A stretch of 64,000 nucleotides of DNA from Falsihalocynthiibacter halioticoli (lineage in GTDB: Bacteria > Pseudomonadota > Alphaproteobacteria > Rhodobacterales > Rhodobacteraceae), in contig NZ_JAOYFC010000001.1 in assembly GCF_025802015.1 (NCBI RefSeq), positions 806,001 to 870,000 of the forward strand, in the 5' to 3' direction. Positions 1 through 7,803 of this stretch are shown here, one piece after another (position 1 is the first letter of the stretch; each line of letters begins with the position of its first letter). The notes beneath the pieces were generated by a model. The model did no database searches. It was not told the DNA's origin and saw nothing but the letters and a program-made list of their open reading frames with translations. The position numbers and the translations under genes were made by a program.

Positions 1-38
1 GTGTCGGGGGACTTGTGGCCAAATACGAGTGTTGTCAT
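1..38 (-). CDS. ppaC: Mn-dependent inorganic pyrophosphatase, N-terminal fragment (cut by window edge)
   Basis: Reading the minus strand from an ATG at 38 gives MTTLVFGHKSPD and then the first bases of a Thr codon. A first beta-strand followed by FGHxxPD is the N-terminal signature of family II (DHH) pyrophosphatases, in which this His and Asp bind manganese. The enzyme would hydrolyse pyrophosphate in the cytoplasm. A GGAAAAA stretch lies just upstream. An in-frame ATG at 50 is an alternative start. Only 12 codons are visible, so the family call rests on this motif alone. Confidence 0.6.
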   Translation of the reverse strand, partial: MTTLVFGHKSPD

Positions 39-162
39 GAGTTTTTCCATATCGAGAGGGAGTTTGCCCGCCTTATAGGCCCGTTGGCATGGCTTGTCAC
101 CCTGTCTGCGCGTGATAGGCTGTGAATGGCCAAAGCAAAGTAAAACAAGCGGAACGGGTGGC

Positions 163-894
163 GTGGCAAAAGCGGGCAGCAGCAAAGAAAAGGCAGCGAA
201 AACAGGGTTTGCCCGTGAGGCTGATCTCTACCCACCGATCAAGACTTATCTTGAGGCGCAGGGCTATGAGGTCAAGGCCGAAATAGGTGCTGTGGATGTT
301 GTGGCCATTCGCGGAGAGGAGCCGCCTGTTTTGGTCGAGATCAAGCGCGGATTTACGCTATCCTTGCTGCATCAGGGCGTTGCGCGGTTGGCCATCAGCG
401 ATGATGTGTATCTTGCGATTCCGCGCGGTAAGGGGAAGGCTTTTCTTACAGCACTCAAGGGGCACAAAACTCTGTGTCGTCGCCTTGGTCTTGGGCTTAT
501 CACCGTGCGTCCGCGCGATAATTTCGTCGAGGTGCATCTCGATCCCGGGCCGTATACGCCGCGCAAATCAAAGCTACGGCAAGGGCGATTGCTGCGTGAA
601 TTTGCTCGCCGTGTGGGGGATCCGAACGCTGGCGGCCAAACACGCAGTGGCATCGTAACCGCCTATCGCCAAGACGCGCTCAAGGTCGCGGCCTATCTTG
701 CTGCAACAGGGCCAAGTAAAGGCGCTCATGTGGCCAAGGCCACGGGGGTTGAAATGGCCACGCGGTTAATGGCGGATGATCATTACGGCTGGTTCGAACG
801 GGTAGAGAAGGGGATTTATGCGCTCACTCCCAAAGGAGAGGCCGAGCGTGGCGCTTTTGAAGGCGCGCTCCCAACAACTACTCCATCGGCGTAA
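163..894 (+). CDS. DUF2161 family protein with PD-(D/E)XK nuclease-like fold
   Basis: The 243-residue protein has a core resembling the PD-(D/E)XK phosphodiesterase fold: Asp45 in DVVAIRG, then Glu59-Ile-Lys61 in VEIKRG, the usual metal-binding D...ExK arrangement. The C-terminal part (about 165-243) looks like a small winged-helix region. DUF2161 proteins are common in Rhodobacteraceae and of unproven function; nuclease activity is inferred from the motif. I chose the GTG at 163 because family similarity begins near there (MAK...AREADLYPP). A TTG at 94 would add 23 residues of low-quality sequence. The last 17 bases overlap the 3' end of the convergent TraB-like gene. Confidence 0.8.
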   Translation: MAKAGSSKEKAAKTGFAREADLYPPIKTYLEAQGYEVKAEIGAVDVVAIRGEEPPVLVEIKRGFTLSLLHQGVARLAISDDVYLAIPRGKGKAFLTALKGHKTLCRRLGLGLITVRPRDNFVEVHLDPGPYTPRKSKLRQGRLLREFARRVGDPNAGGQTRSGIVTAYRQDALKVAAYLAATGPSKGAHVAKATGVEMATRLMADDHYGWFERVEKGIYALTPKGEAERGAFEGALPTTTPSA

Positions 895-1867
895 GCGTAT
901 AGCCCGCTTCGGCGAGCAAATTCAAAACGCCTTCATCTCCTGCCAAGTGAGCCGCTCCGACCGCCACAACAACAGTTGCGTCTTCTGCAGCAGGGAGAAG
1001 CACATCCATCCAGTTTCGGTTCCGCCCGTTGATCATCAATTCCTCAACTTCTGTGAGCATCTCCGTCACCTCTTCACGCGTGGTTCCCGGCGTTTCGTAG
1101 GATTTCAGGCGGCTGAACTCCCAGATCAAGCTGTGCTCCCCCTCGAAATAGGCATCAACCAAAGTGACGTTCATATCTGCGCTGATGTCTGCTTGGGCGA
1201 GGGCGGTCCGAAGAAAATCCAATGCAGTTTCATCTTCACCCTGATCAAAAAAGGTAAGAGCGGTGTCATAAGGCTCAAGTCCGCTGGTCGGGATACCTTC
1301 ACCCTCGGCATAGGCCATGAGCAGATGATCCAGCCCCTTGGCCTTACCGGTTAGCAGTTCAGAGGCGCAGGGCGGCACGGAAAGTGTCATCATCGCATAA
1401 GATGGTTTGAACTTGCTCGCCAAAAACGCAGGTATGCCCCGTTGGGTCATTTGATCGGAAAGCAACTGCCATTCCTCTTCAGTCAGCAATTCAGGCAGCG
1501 ACGGCCCGTCAGTTATAAAGAGAAGTTCGGGTTGGCTGCCAATCGCGTCTTGTGCCTTGGCAAGGTCCTCGCTGTTGGCTTCGAAAAATACGATATCGCT
1601 TGCGTCAATCAGCGGCTTAAGCTTTTCGATCTGCGCTTCGTGGCGCGCATCGGGCATATGAAGCGTACCCTGCACGTAAATATCGCTTCCGTCCTTCTTT
1701 GCATGCCAAAGATTTCCAACGGGAAATGGCTTGGCGTGCGCCGTAGAAACAAGGGCTTCGCGCTGGTCATCCGGCAGGGCGGCAATCAAGTTTTCACCCT
1801 CGCAGGCCGCAGCGGCGGGAAGGGCGGAGAGAAGTAAAAATGCAATTGATTTCAATGTTTTGCGCAT
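878..1867 (-). CDS. TraB/GumN family protein, secreted
   Basis: This 329-residue protein starts with a signal peptide (basic MRKTLK, a hydrophobic run, then an AAA/C cleavage region near residue 20). It continues with a TraB/GumN (PF01963) domain: a GTLHMPD motif near residues 67-73, a conserved Phe-Glu-Ala pair near 94-96, and a late VAVGAAHLAGDEGV segment. Related TIKI/TraB proteins are thought to be metal-dependent hydrolases, but the bacterial role is not established. The Glu and His residues fit that idea; activity is inference. It is monocistronic on the minus strand and diverges from groESL. Confidence 0.85.
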   Translation of the reverse strand: MRKTLKSIAFLLLSALPAAAACEGENLIAALPDDQREALVSTAHAKPFPVGNLWHAKKDGSDIYVQGTLHMPDARHEAQIEKLKPLIDASDIVFFEANSEDLAKAQDAIGSQPELLFITDGPSLPELLTEEEWQLLSDQMTQRGIPAFLASKFKPSYAMMTLSVPPCASELLTGKAKGLDHLLMAYAEGEGIPTSGLEPYDTALTFFDQGEDETALDFLRTALAQADISADMNVTLVDAYFEGEHSLIWEFSRLKSYETPGTTREEVTEMLTEVEELMINGRNRNWMDVLLPAAEDATVVVAVGAAHLAGDEGVLNLLAEAGYTLTPME

Positions 1868-1950
1868 GCCGCCTCCAATGTCTTAACCTAACTTAATGCC
1901 CAATCGTTCAAATGCAATTTGGTTTCCGAAAAAAAATCGTATCCGCGCTG

Positions 1951-1979
1951 TTGACAGAGCATGACCCGATACATAGGTT
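1951..1979 (+). promoter_or_regulatory. Probable groESL promoter
   Basis: TTGACA at 1951-1956 is a perfect -35 hexamer. After a 17-base spacer comes TAGGTT (1974-1979), a weak -10 of the kind usual in alphaproteobacteria. Transcription would start close to the CIRCE-type operator at 1986, the classical arrangement for HrcA repression. The spacing does not fit the RpoH consensus well. Confidence 0.6.
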
Positions 1980-1985
1980 CCGTTC

Positions 1986-2014
1986 GTTATCACTCGCACG
2001 TGATGAGTGATAAC
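1986..2014 (+). promoter_or_regulatory. CIRCE-type HrcA operator, variant arms
   Basis: The inverted repeat TTATCACTC-N9-GAGTGATAA is flanked by one more G/C pair, making two 10-base arms. It lies 36 bases before the groES ATG. The textbook CIRCE element is TTAGCACTC-N9-GAGTGCTAA; here position 4 of each arm is changed symmetrically, so the palindrome is intact. HrcA repression of groESL is inferred from position and architecture; no hrcA gene is in the window. Confidence 0.88.
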
Positions 2015-2049
2015 ATTGATTGAAACCTCGAACGAAGGAGCGTTCAGAG

Positions 2050-2337
2050 ATGGCATTTACCCCGTTGCACGACCGTGTTCTGGTCCGTCGCGTTGAAACC
2101 GACGAGAAAACCGCTGGTGGCCTCTATATCCCCGAAAGCGCAAAAGAAAAACCTGCCGAAGCAGAAGTTATTGCAGTTGGTGAAGGTGCCCGCAAAGACA
2201 GCGGCGAGTTGATCCCGATGTCTGTTAAAGCTGGTGACAAAGTTCTCTTTGGCAAGTGGTCCGGCACAGAAGTGACCGTTGACGGCGAAGAGCTGCTCAT
2301 CATGAAAGAAAGCGACATCCTTGGCCTCATCAGCTAA
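2050..2337 (+). CDS. groES: Co-chaperonin GroES
   Basis: The 95-residue product is a full-length GroES/Cpn10. It caps the GroEL ring and controls substrate folding in the cytoplasm. Family features include the N-terminal PLHDRVLVRR strand, the mobile loop around residues 16-35 with GGLYIP, and the C-terminal half with DGEELLIMKESDILG. The ATG at 2050 follows a GAAGGAG ribosome-binding site at 2034-2040. An upstream in-frame start at 2020 would add residues foreign to the family. groEL follows after 40 bases with no terminator, so the two form one operon under the CIRCE-type operator. Confidence 0.98.
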   Translation: MAFTPLHDRVLVRRVETDEKTAGGLYIPESAKEKPAEAEVIAVGEGARKDSGELIPMSVKAGDKVLFGKWSGTEVTVDGEELLIMKESDILGLIS

Positions 2338-2377
2338 GCGATCACTTTCCAATTTTTTAGAATTCTAGGAGTTTGAA

Positions 2378-4018
2378 ATGGCTAAAGAAGTCCGTTTTGA
2401 TACCGACGCCCGCAATAAAATGCTCGACGGCGTGAATGTTCTGGCTGATGCCGTCAAAGTGACGCTCGGCCCTAAAGGCCGCAACGTTGTGATTGAGAAA
2501 TCCTTCGGTGCGCCACGCATCACAAAAGACGGTGTATCCGTTGCCAAAGAGATCGAGCTTGAAGACAAGTTCGAGAACATGGGCGCACAAATGGTTAAGG
2601 AAGTTGCTTCCCGGACCAATGACGAAGCAGGTGACGGTACAACAACCGCGACTGTTCTCGCACAAGCCATCGTTAAAGAAGGCCTGAAGTCGGTTGCCGC
2701 TGGCATGAACCCGATGGACCTGAAGCGCGGTATCGACCTTGCAGTTGCAAAAGTTGTTGACGCGATCAAAGCGTCCGCACGCGCTGTTAAAGACAGCGAC
2801 GAAGTCGCTCAGGTTGGTACAATCTCCGCCAACGGCGAAGCAGAAATCGGCCGTCAAATCGCCGACGCTATGCAAAAAGTTGGCAACGAAGGCGTGATCA
2901 CTGTTGAGGAAAACAAAGGTCTGGAAACAGAAACAGACGTTGTTGAAGGCATGCAGTTCGACCGCGGTTTCCTCTCCCCTTACTTCGTGACAAACCCAGA
3001 CAAGATGATCGCCGAACTCGACGATTGTTTGATCCTGCTTCACGAGAAGAAACTCTCTTCGCTTCAGCCAATGGTTCCACTGCTCGAAACAGTGATCCAG
3101 TCCGGCAAGCCACTCCTCATCATCGCTGAAGATGTTGAAGGCGAAGCTCTTGCAACTCTCGTTGTGAACAAGCTGCGCGGCGGTCTGAAAATCGCTGCTG
3201 TTAAAGCTCCTGGCTTCGGCGATCGCCGCAAAGCCATGCTGCAAGACATCGCGATCCTTACAGGTGGTCAGGTGATCTCCGAAGAGCTTGGCATGAAGCT
3301 TGAGTCCGTCACTATGGACATGCTCGGCACTGCGAAAACTGTTTCGATCACAAAAGACGAAACAACTATCGTTGACGGTGCTGGCGAGAAAGCCGAGATC
3401 GAAGCACGTGTTGCTCAGATCCGCACTCAGATCGAAGAGACTTCTTCGGACTACGACCGTGAGAAGCTTCAGGAACGTGTTGCGAAACTCGCAGGCGGTG
3501 TTGCAGTTATCCGCGTTGGCGGCATGACAGAAACAGAAGTGAAAGAGCGCAAAGACCGCGTTGATGACGCTCTGAACGCGACACGTGCCGCTGTTCAAGA
3601 AGGCGTAATCGTTGGTGGTGGTGTTGCTCTGGTTCAGGCTGGTAAAGCACTTGTCGACATGACAGCAGCTAACTCCGACCAAGAAGCTGGTATCGCCATC
3701 GTTCGCCGCGCTCTCGAAGCTCCGCTTCGTCAGATCGCTGAAAACGCAGGTGTTGACGGCGCAGTTGTTGCTGGCAAAGTCCGCGAAAGCGACGACGTCA
3801 CATTCGGCTTCAACGCTCAAACCGAAGAATATGGCGACATGTTCTCCTTCGGTGTGATCGATCCTGCCAAAGTGACACGGACAGCACTCGAAGACGCTGC
3901 TTCCATCGCTGGCCTTCTGATCACAACAGAAGCAATGATTGCTGAGAAGCCTGCTCCTGCATCCGCACCTGCTGGTGGCGGCATGCCAGACATGGGCGGC
4001 ATGGGCGGCATGATGTAA
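2378..4018 (+). CDS. groEL: Chaperonin GroEL (Hsp60)
   Basis: This 546-residue protein is a complete type I chaperonin of normal length. It assembles into double rings that bind and fold nonnative proteins with GroES and ATP. Visible hallmarks are VTLGPKGRNVV, the nucleotide-binding GDGTTT (residues 85-90), the apical-domain segment around 190-375, GVIVGGGVAL, and the Gly/Met-rich C-terminal tail ending in repeated GGM. It is preceded by a GGAG ribosome-binding site and ends just before a strong terminator. A long antisense frame opposite it is a codon-bias shadow. Confidence 0.99.
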   Translation: MAKEVRFDTDARNKMLDGVNVLADAVKVTLGPKGRNVVIEKSFGAPRITKDGVSVAKEIELEDKFENMGAQMVKEVASRTNDEAGDGTTTATVLAQAIVKEGLKSVAAGMNPMDLKRGIDLAVAKVVDAIKASARAVKDSDEVAQVGTISANGEAEIGRQIADAMQKVGNEGVITVEENKGLETETDVVEGMQFDRGFLSPYFVTNPDKMIAELDDCLILLHEKKLSSLQPMVPLLETVIQSGKPLLIIAEDVEGEALATLVVNKLRGGLKIAAVKAPGFGDRRKAMLQDIAILTGGQVISEELGMKLESVTMDMLGTAKTVSITKDETTIVDGAGEKAEIEARVAQIRTQIEETSSDYDREKLQERVAKLAGGVAVIRVGGMTETEVKERKDRVDDALNATRAAVQEGVIVGGGVALVQAGKALVDMTAANSDQEAGIAIVRRALEAPLRQIAENAGVDGAVVAGKVRESDDVTFGFNAQTEEYGDMFSFGVIDPAKVTRTALEDAASIAGLLITTEAMIAEKPAPASAPAGGGMPDMGGMGGMM

Positions 4019-4039
4019 GCCACCCGGCTATAACTTACG

Positions 4040-4073
4040 AAAGGGCTCGCCATGTGCGGGCCCTTTTGCTTTT
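4040..4073 (+). terminator. Intrinsic terminator of groESL
   Basis: An 11-bp stem (AAAGGGCTCGC pairing with GCGGGCCCTTT, one G-U wobble) with a CATGT-type small loop is followed by TTGCTTTT. It lies 22 bases after the groEL stop. Confidence 0.88.
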
Positions 4074-4139
4074 CCGGCTCACGCTCAATTTTCGGTGACA
4101 TGCGCTTGCCTTACAGTTCCAGTCCCGTATGAACCCATT

Positions 4140-4964
4140 ATGAAACTCATCCTCCTTACCGCTCTCACGATGGTTGCCTTTGCGGCCAATTCGGTTCTGA
4201 ACCGTCTGGCACTGGCTGACCAAGCCATCGATCCGGCAAGCTTTGCGGCTATTCGGATTGCGGCGGGGGCTCTCGTTCTGTGGCTTCTGGTTCTGCTGCG
4301 AAAAGGAGTGATCCGGTTCCACTTTGGTGGAGTAGTGTCGCTTGCGGCTTATATGCTTGGCTTTTCCTTTGCGTATGTCTCGCTCGATACGGGCGTTGGG
4401 GCGCTCATCCTCTTTGGCGGCGTTCAAGTTACCATGTTCCTCGGGGCACTCGTGAATCGCGAAGCCCTTCCGCCTGCGCGGTGGCTCGGCGCTGGTGTCG
4501 CTTTTGCCGGCCTTATGGTGCTTGTCTGGCCAGGTGGCTCGGTTGCGATTTCGCCCCTAGGCGCTGGGCTAATGGCTGCCGCGGCTGTGGGGTGGGGCGT
4601 CTATTCGCTGATCGGCAAAGGCGCTTCTGATGCGCTGGCCAATACGGCGTCAAACTTCATTTTTGCACTGCCATTTGGCCTCGTGGCGTTGCTGATTGTG
4701 CCGGAGTTACACGCCACTGGGTCTGGCGTTGTTTTGGCGGTCATCTCTGGGGCCGTGACGTCTGGTCTTGGTTATGCGCTTTGGTATGCGATCTTACCGC
4801 GTATGTCGGCTTCTATAGCGGCTATTGTGATGCTTACCGTGCCCGTGATCGCGACTGCGGGCGGTGTAATCTTCTTAGGTGAGAATGTTGGTCTGCGCTT
4901 CGCCACCGCGACGGTGCTTGTGCTGGGTGGTGTGCTGATTGCCGCCAAACCCGCGCGAACGTGA
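4140..4964 (+). CDS. DMT-superfamily (EamA) transporter
   Basis: The 274-residue protein is almost entirely hydrophobic, with about ten membrane segments and two EamA repeats. The first repeat covers roughly residues 1-135 and the second 145-272, as seen in drug/metabolite exporters of the inner membrane. The second repeat ends with GGVIFLGENVGLRFATATVLVLGG, broken here by the usual glycine pattern. The substrate cannot be read from the sequence. The ATG at 4140 begins the first membrane helix; an upstream start at 4095 would add a hydrophilic, Cys/Pro-containing extension and is not favoured. Confidence 0.88.
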   Translation: MKLILLTALTMVAFAANSVLNRLALADQAIDPASFAAIRIAAGALVLWLLVLLRKGVIRFHFGGVVSLAAYMLGFSFAYVSLDTGVGALILFGGVQVTMFLGALVNREALPPARWLGAGVAFAGLMVLVWPGGSVAISPLGAGLMAAAAVGWGVYSLIGKGASDALANTASNFIFALPFGLVALLIVPELHATGSGVVLAVISGAVTSGLGYALWYAILPRMSASIAAIVMLTVPVIATAGGVIFLGENVGLRFATATVLVLGGVLIAAKPART

Positions 4965-5022
4965 TGTTACCCAAACGTCAACGCCCCTCGTAATTGCCGC
5001 GATGCATGGCTAAGCTTGGGGT

Positions 5023-5748
5023 ATGAGATTTGTTTTTGCCTTTCTACTCGGCTTCGTCCCGTCACTTGCGCAGGCCGATTGCGTTGTGCTTTTGCACGGG
5101 CTGGCGCGGGGTGCCGGCTCTATGCTTGGGTTGGAATATGCTTTGCAATCAGCGGGATATCAGGTCGTAAACAACGGTTATCCGTCAACCTCCGCTGATG
5201 TACAAACTCTGGTGGACGAGGCTATTCCGCCCGCCGTTGAGGCTTGTGGCGACCAAACGGTGCATTTTGTGACCCATTCCATGGGCGGTATCCTCGTTCG
5301 CGCATGGCTAACCCAAAATCGCCCCAAAGATATGGGTCGCGTTGTAATGATGGGGCCGCCCAATCATGGCTCCGAACTCGTTGACATTTTTGGAGACTTT
5401 GAGCCGTTTCAGTGGATTAACGGCCCAGCAGGGCTTCAGCTTGGAACGGATGAGGACTCGGTCCCGTCGCAGCTAAGCTTCCCCGCCTTCGAGCTTGGCA
5501 TCATAGCAGGGGACCTTTCACTCAACCCGATCTATTCCGCGCTCATTGAAGGGCCGGACGATGGCAAGGTTTCGGTTGAGAGCACGCGCCTTGTTGGCGC
5601 ACGCGATCACATCGTACTCCCGGCCACCCATACATTTATGATGACCGACGCGTTGGTGATCTGGCAGGTGGTCGAGTTCCTCAAGACTGGCAGTTTTGAC
5701 CGCGAAACAACTTGGACAGAAGCGGTCGAACATCTCCTGCTTGAGTGA
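5023..5748 (+). CDS. Secreted alpha/beta hydrolase, lipase-like
   Basis: The 241-residue protein has a signal peptide (about 1-18, ending SLAQA) and an alpha/beta-hydrolase fold. An oxyanion-type HGLARGAGSM loop follows the first strand (about residues 25-34). The nucleophile elbow THSMGGILVR places the catalytic Ser near residue 85, and a late THTFMM segment probably supplies the catalytic His. These features match small bacterial triacylglycerol lipases/esterases acting outside the inner membrane. The substrate is unknown. Its stop codon abuts the convergent purK stop with no intervening base. Confidence 0.82.
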   Translation: MRFVFAFLLGFVPSLAQADCVVLLHGLARGAGSMLGLEYALQSAGYQVVNNGYPSTSADVQTLVDEAIPPAVEACGDQTVHFVTHSMGGILVRAWLTQNRPKDMGRVVMMGPPNHGSELVDIFGDFEPFQWINGPAGLQLGTDEDSVPSQLSFPAFELGIIAGDLSLNPIYSALIEGPDDGKVSVESTRLVGARDHIVLPATHTFMMTDALVIWQVVEFLKTGSFDRETTWTEAVEHLLLE

Positions 5749-6828
5749 TCAGCCTGCTGATTTCTTGATCCGGTTGACGTGGCCCATTTTGCGGCCCGCT
5801 TTGACTTCGGCCTTGCCGTAAAGGTGTAGCGCCGCGTTCCCTTCAGCGGAAATCTCGGGGACCTTGTCCATATCATCGCCAATCAGGTTCAGCATCTCGA
5901 CGTCGGCATGCCGCGTGCCATCGCCAAGCGGCCAGCCAGCCACGGCGCGAATATGCTGCTCGAACTGGTCAATCACACAGCCGTTCTGGGTCCAATGCCC
6001 TGAATTGTGCACACGCGGGGCGATTTCATTCACGATAAGCCCTTGCGGTGTAACGAAAAGCTCCACACCCATGACGCCTACATACTCAAGCGCATTGAGG
6101 ATATTTGCAGTCAGGAGAACCGCATCCATCCGCTGGCTCGCGGTCAGGTTCGCTGGCACAGTGGTTGTGTGCAGAATGCCGTCGCGATGCACGTTTTCGC
6201 CGGGGTCAAAGCACGAAACCTGACCGGATGCAGATCGCGCACCAATGACAGAGACTTCGTGGCTGAAGTCAACAAACCCTTCAAGGATCGCGGGCGCGCC
6301 AGCCATATCTGCGAGCGCGTTGGCGGCATCTGCGGGTGATTTCAGGCGAGCTTGTCCTTTGCCGTCATAGCCGAAGCGGCGTGTTTTCAGAATCGCGGGC
6401 GTGCCGATTGCGGCAATCGCGCGGTCCAGATCTTCTGCCGTATCCACGGCCATATAGGGCGCAGTTTGCAGCCCCAGATCGCGGAGGAAATCTTTCTCGG
6501 TGATGCGGTCTTGGGACACGCGTAGCGCCTCGCGGCCGGGGCGGATCGGGCGCAACTTTTCGAGGTGGTTGAGTGCCTCTGTCGGGATGTTTTCAAACTC
6601 GTAGGTGATCACATCCACGGCCGAGGCAAAATCGGTGAGCGCACCAAGGTCGTCATAACCTGCTGTCGTAACCTGCGCGGCAACGTCGCCTGCAGGCGGA
6701 TTGGCCCCCGGTTCAAAGATGTGCGTTTTGAAGCCGAGGCGAGAGGCCGCCACAGAGAGCATACGGCCAAGCTGTCCGCCACCCAGAATGCCGATGGTCG
6801 CGCCGGTTTGCAGGATGAAATCAGTCAT
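5749..6828 (-). CDS. purK: N5-carboxyaminoimidazole ribonucleotide synthase PurK
   Basis: This 359-residue ATP-grasp enzyme converts AIR, ATP and bicarbonate to N5-CAIR in de novo purine synthesis. The N-terminal GILGGGQLGRML loop (about residues 12-23), TYEFENIP, the ATP-grasp TRRFGYDGKGQ segment and the late VNEIAPRVHNSGHWT metal-site motif are all present. The ATG at 6828 is chosen because it overlaps the purE stop by 8 bases and precedes the first strand. The longer frame adds 26 non-family residues. It is translationally coupled to purE. Confidence 0.96.
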   Translation of the reverse strand: MTDFILQTGATIGILGGGQLGRMLSVAASRLGFKTHIFEPGANPPAGDVAAQVTTAGYDDLGALTDFASAVDVITYEFENIPTEALNHLEKLRPIRPGREALRVSQDRITEKDFLRDLGLQTAPYMAVDTAEDLDRAIAAIGTPAILKTRRFGYDGKGQARLKSPADAANALADMAGAPAILEGFVDFSHEVSVIGARSASGQVSCFDPGENVHRDGILHTTTVPANLTASQRMDAVLLTANILNALEYVGVMGVELFVTPQGLIVNEIAPRVHNSGHWTQNGCVIDQFEQHIRAVAGWPLGDGTRHADVEMLNLIGDDMDKVPEISAEGNAALHLYGKAEVKAGRKMGHVNRIKKSAG

Positions 6829-7309
6829 CTTGTGGCTCGTCCGGAATCGAGGCAGCGAGGGCTTCACGCCAATCGTCAAGCCGCTCGGCAAGCGCGCTAT
6901 CCTCATTGGCGAGGATACCTGCGGCCATCAAGCCAGCATTTGCCGCTCCTGCGGCGCCAATAGCCATCGTTGCAACAGGGAAACCTTTGGGCATCTGGAC
7001 GATGGAGTACAGGCTATCAACGCCTGAAAGCGCCTTGGTCTGAACAGGAACGCCAACAACTGGCACACGTGTTTTGCTGGCCATCATGCCGGGCAAATGT
7101 GCCGCGCCGCCAGCGCCCGCGATGATGACTTTGAGGCCGCGCTTCGCAGCGGTTTTGCCGTAGGACCAAAGGCGATCCGGTGTGCGGTGGGCCGATACGA
7201 TCTTTTTCTCATAAGGCACGCCCAATTCATCAAGAATTTCGGCTGCAAGCTTCATCACAGGCCAGTCGCTCTGGCTTCCCATGATGATTCCAACTTTTAC
7301 ATCTGTCAT
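6821..7309 (-). CDS. purE: N5-CAIR mutase PurE (class I)
   Basis: The 162-residue protein is a normal-length class I PurE, which moves the carboxyl group of N5-CAIR to give CAIR. The GSQSDWPVM phosphate-binding loop (11-19), SAHRTPDR (39-46, with catalytic His41) and the GAGGAAHLPGM loop are all intact. It partners PurK, encoded immediately downstream with an 8-base overlap. The pair forms a minus-strand operon starting 75 bases from the YdcH-like gene. Confidence 0.97.
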   Translation of the reverse strand: MTDVKVGIIMGSQSDWPVMKLAAEILDELGVPYEKKIVSAHRTPDRLWSYGKTAAKRGLKVIIAGAGGAAHLPGMMASKTRVPVVGVPVQTKALSGVDSLYSIVQMPKGFPVATMAIGAAGAANAGLMAAGILANEDSALAERLDDWREALAASIPDEPQDD

Positions 7310-7384
7310 AGTATTCCCGTCGCAGGGTTAAAGTGCCGTAAACGGCGGCGGCAATCGAAGCGGCACTATAGCTATCTCGTACCG

Positions 7385-7606
7385 CTAGGCAATGATATCA
7401 GGGGTTAGTTCGTCCTCGATTGCGCGAATTTGGTCTTTGAGAGCCAGTTTTTGGCGCTTCAGGCGGCGAACTTGTAGCGGATCGGTCGACCGTTTCTCCT
7501 CCAGCGCCTGAATCGCAGCGTCTAGGTCGCGGTGTTCCTGTGTGAGAACTGAGAGCTTCACACGCAGGACCTCTTCATGAGACATTTCAGCAGAGTTTTC
7601 GGTCAT
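7385..7606 (-). CDS. YdcH family protein (DUF465)
   Basis: This 73-residue protein is highly charged and helical, consistent with a short coiled coil. DUF465/YdcH proteins typically show HRDLDAAI-type and LKRQKLALKDQI-type segments, as here at about residues 25-32 and 48-60. The function is unknown. It lies upstream of purE on the same strand and could share its transcript. Confidence 0.85.
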   Translation of the reverse strand: MTENSAEMSHEEVLRVKLSVLTQEHRDLDAAIQALEEKRSTDPLQVRRLKRQKLALKDQIRAIEDELTPDIIA

Positions 7607-7705
7607 AGTGTTCGTACGAGTCGCTCGTTAACTTTCGTTAAAACTAGCCCATATCGTGAGCGGCGGAAAGAAAATAGGGATGCTGCCGAAGGTGATGCGC
7701 CCGAA

Positions 7706-7736
7706 CCCTTGCGACTCAGCCTGTGCCTCCCCATAT
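7706..7736 (+). promoter_or_regulatory. RpoH (sigma-32)-type heat-shock promoter for hsp20
   Basis: CCCTTGCG (7706-7713) and CCCCATAT (7729-7736) are close to the RpoH consensus CTTGAAA-N11-16-CCCCATnT. Taking CTTGCGA as the -35 leaves a 14-base spacer. It lies about 70 bases before the hsp20 start, leaving a leader of roughly 60 bases that contains the ROSE-like hairpin. Confidence 0.82.
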
Positions 7737-7779
7737 TGAAAGAGAACGGTCGCCGGATGGTCGGGGCCTGCTTTGGACA

Positions 7780-7797
7780 GTCGCTTTTGAAAAGGAC
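7780..7797 (+). promoter_or_regulatory. ROSE-like RNA thermometer hairpin over hsp20 ribosome-binding site
   Basis: GTC(G)CTTT pairs with AAAGGAC across a TGA loop, leaving one bulged G. The AAGGA ribosome-binding site (7792-7796) is fully paired, 7 bases before the ATG. The 5' arm contains TCGCT, which fits the U(U/C)GCU signature of ROSE thermometers that melt on heat shock in alphaproteobacterial small-heat-shock-protein genes. Thermal behaviour is inferred. Confidence 0.65.
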
Positions 7798-7803
7798 GCG
7801 TCG

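Noticed and set aside
94..162. TTG-start extension of the DUF2161 gene
   Set aside because: The extra 23 residues are not family-like; GTG at 163 fits the expected N-terminus better.
2357..3820. 487-residue open frame antisense to groEL
   Set aside because: It mirrors groEL codon bias, has no family match and would be very Cys/Phe-rich; groEL is certain on the other strand.
7628..7641. TTAA...TTAA resembling a CtrA site before YdcH
   Set aside because: The spacing is 6, not the 7 bases of the CtrA consensus.
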